From Rhizobium subbaraonis (GTDB lineage: Bacteria > Pseudomonadota > Alphaproteobacteria > Rhizobiales > Rhizobiaceae): a DNA stretch of 64,000 nt. The position numbers and the translations under genes are program-made. Positions 63,569 to 64,000 of this stretch are shown in pieces. The stretch is from contig NZ_OBQD01000001.1 in the NCBI RefSeq assembly GCF_900220975.1, positions 1-64,000 of the forward strand. Reading direction: 5' to 3'. Below the pieces are notes generated by a model, which was given only the letters and a program-made list of their open reading frames with translations, had not been told where the DNA came from and ran no database searches. Within the stretch, counting starts at the first letter, position 1; each line of letters starts with the position of its first letter.

Positions 63569-64000
63569 ATGCACCAGCCGATCAAAAAGCATCGCCCGCC
63601 GCTGAAAAAGCGGCTTGCCGATGCCTCGGAGCCCTATCTCTACAGTGCGCCGGCGCTGATCCTGATCGTTGCGGTCATGCTTGTGCCGCTCGTTGTCGGC
63701 ATCTCCTATGCCTTCCGGGACATCCAGCTTTTGAACCCGTTTTCCGGCGGCTTCGTCGGCCTCGACCATTTCCGCGCTCTGGGCCAGGACGAGGCCTTTT
63801 ACGGCGCGCTGCGCAACACGCTGTGGTGGACCGGTGCCTCGGTCTTTTTGCAGTTCACCTTCGGCCTGATCCTCGCGCTCCTGCTCGACAAGCCGTTCTA
63901 TGGTCGCGGCCTCGTACAGGCGTTGGTCTTTCTTCCCTGGGCGGTGCCGAGCTTCCTCGCCGGTCTCAACTGGGCCTGGCTGTTCAATCCGGTCATCGGC
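63569..64000 (+). CDS. sugar-type ABC transporter permease, 3' end outside the window
   Basis: The first 144 codons of a MalF/UgpA-type permease are present: a basic N-terminus (MHQPIKKHRPPLKKRLAD), a first membrane helix (SAPALILIVAVMLVPLVVGI), SYAFRDIQLLNP, and a second helix region with LRNTLWWTGASVFLQFTFGL, then GRGLVQALVFLPWAVPSF. It belongs with the binding-protein gene upstream; a second permease and an ATPase gene should follow beyond 64000. The start codon has only a weak ribosome-binding site. Confidence 0.85.
   Translation, partial: MHQPIKKHRPPLKKRLADASEPYLYSAPALILIVAVMLVPLVVGISYAFRDIQLLNPFSGGFVGLDHFRALGQDEAFYGALRNTLWWTGASVFLQFTFGLILALLLDKPFYGRGLVQALVFLPWAVPSFLAGLNWAWLFNPVIG

Overview
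The window is high-GC DNA from an alphaproteobacterium, most likely a member of the Rhizobiaceae (Rhizobium, Agrobacterium, Ensifer or Shinella type). The main pointers are a seven-subunit pha/Mrp cation-proton antiporter operon with fused subunits A and B, a bcsN-bcsA-bcsB cellulose operon, candidate EcfG-type general stress promoters (GGAAC-N16/17-CGTT), a FixK/FNR-type box and a RIME-like double palindrome. No rRNA, tRNA, CRISPR array, insertion sequence or phage gene was seen. The content looks like ordinary chromosome or chromid.

Layout. 0.1-5.4 kb: two secreted cysteine-containing proteins of unknown function and a chemoreceptor. 5.5-16.1 kb: one long minus-strand series for uptake and oxidation of an unknown substrate. 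In transcription order it holds a branched-chain-amino-acid-type ABC importer (binding protein, LivG, LivF, LivH, LivM), a GMC alcohol oxidoreductase, a 3-hydroxyisobutyrate-dehydrogenase-like enzyme, a MarR regulator and a dimethylglycine-dehydrogenase-like flavoprotein. A divergent LysR gene (16.3 kb) probably controls it. 17.3-23.3 kb: phaAB-C-D-E-F-G, each gene overlapping the next. 23.6-25.4 kb: allE and xdhC, two divergent purine-catabolism genes. 25.5-33.6 kb: bcsN-bcsA-bcsB and a TPR protein for cellulose synthesis. 34.0-41.4 kb: a J-domain protein, then prkA-yeaH-spoVR, a frameshifted SpoT-like HD hydrolase and two small unknown proteins. Four good EcfG-type promoters lie in the last 1.7 kb of this part, so it looks like a small general-stress island.

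41.8-51.9 kb: a FixK/FNR-type box precedes a yhiI-rbbA-yhhJ ABC exporter, a phosphoketolase and a DAO-family oxidase; a Crp/Fnr regulator follows in the opposite orientation. 52.0-58.1 kb: a flavoprotein, then a molybdate region with a single-domain ModE-like regulator, modC-modB-modA, two equally built palindromes upstream of modA that look like ModE boxes, a TrmO/TsaA-like gene, a broken molbindin (Mop) remnant and an SDR oxidoreductase. 58.2-58.4 kb: a 51-residue membrane protein with its own EcfG-type promoter. 58.5-64.0 kb: a GlcD-type flavoprotein, a divergent FadR-type GntR regulator coupled to a PLP-dependent Cys/Met-family enzyme, and a sugar-type ABC importer whose first permease runs off the end of the window.

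All functional names come from reading motifs and recalling families; no search was run. Start codons were chosen from ribosome-binding sites, overlaps and domain boundaries, and doubtful ones are flagged.
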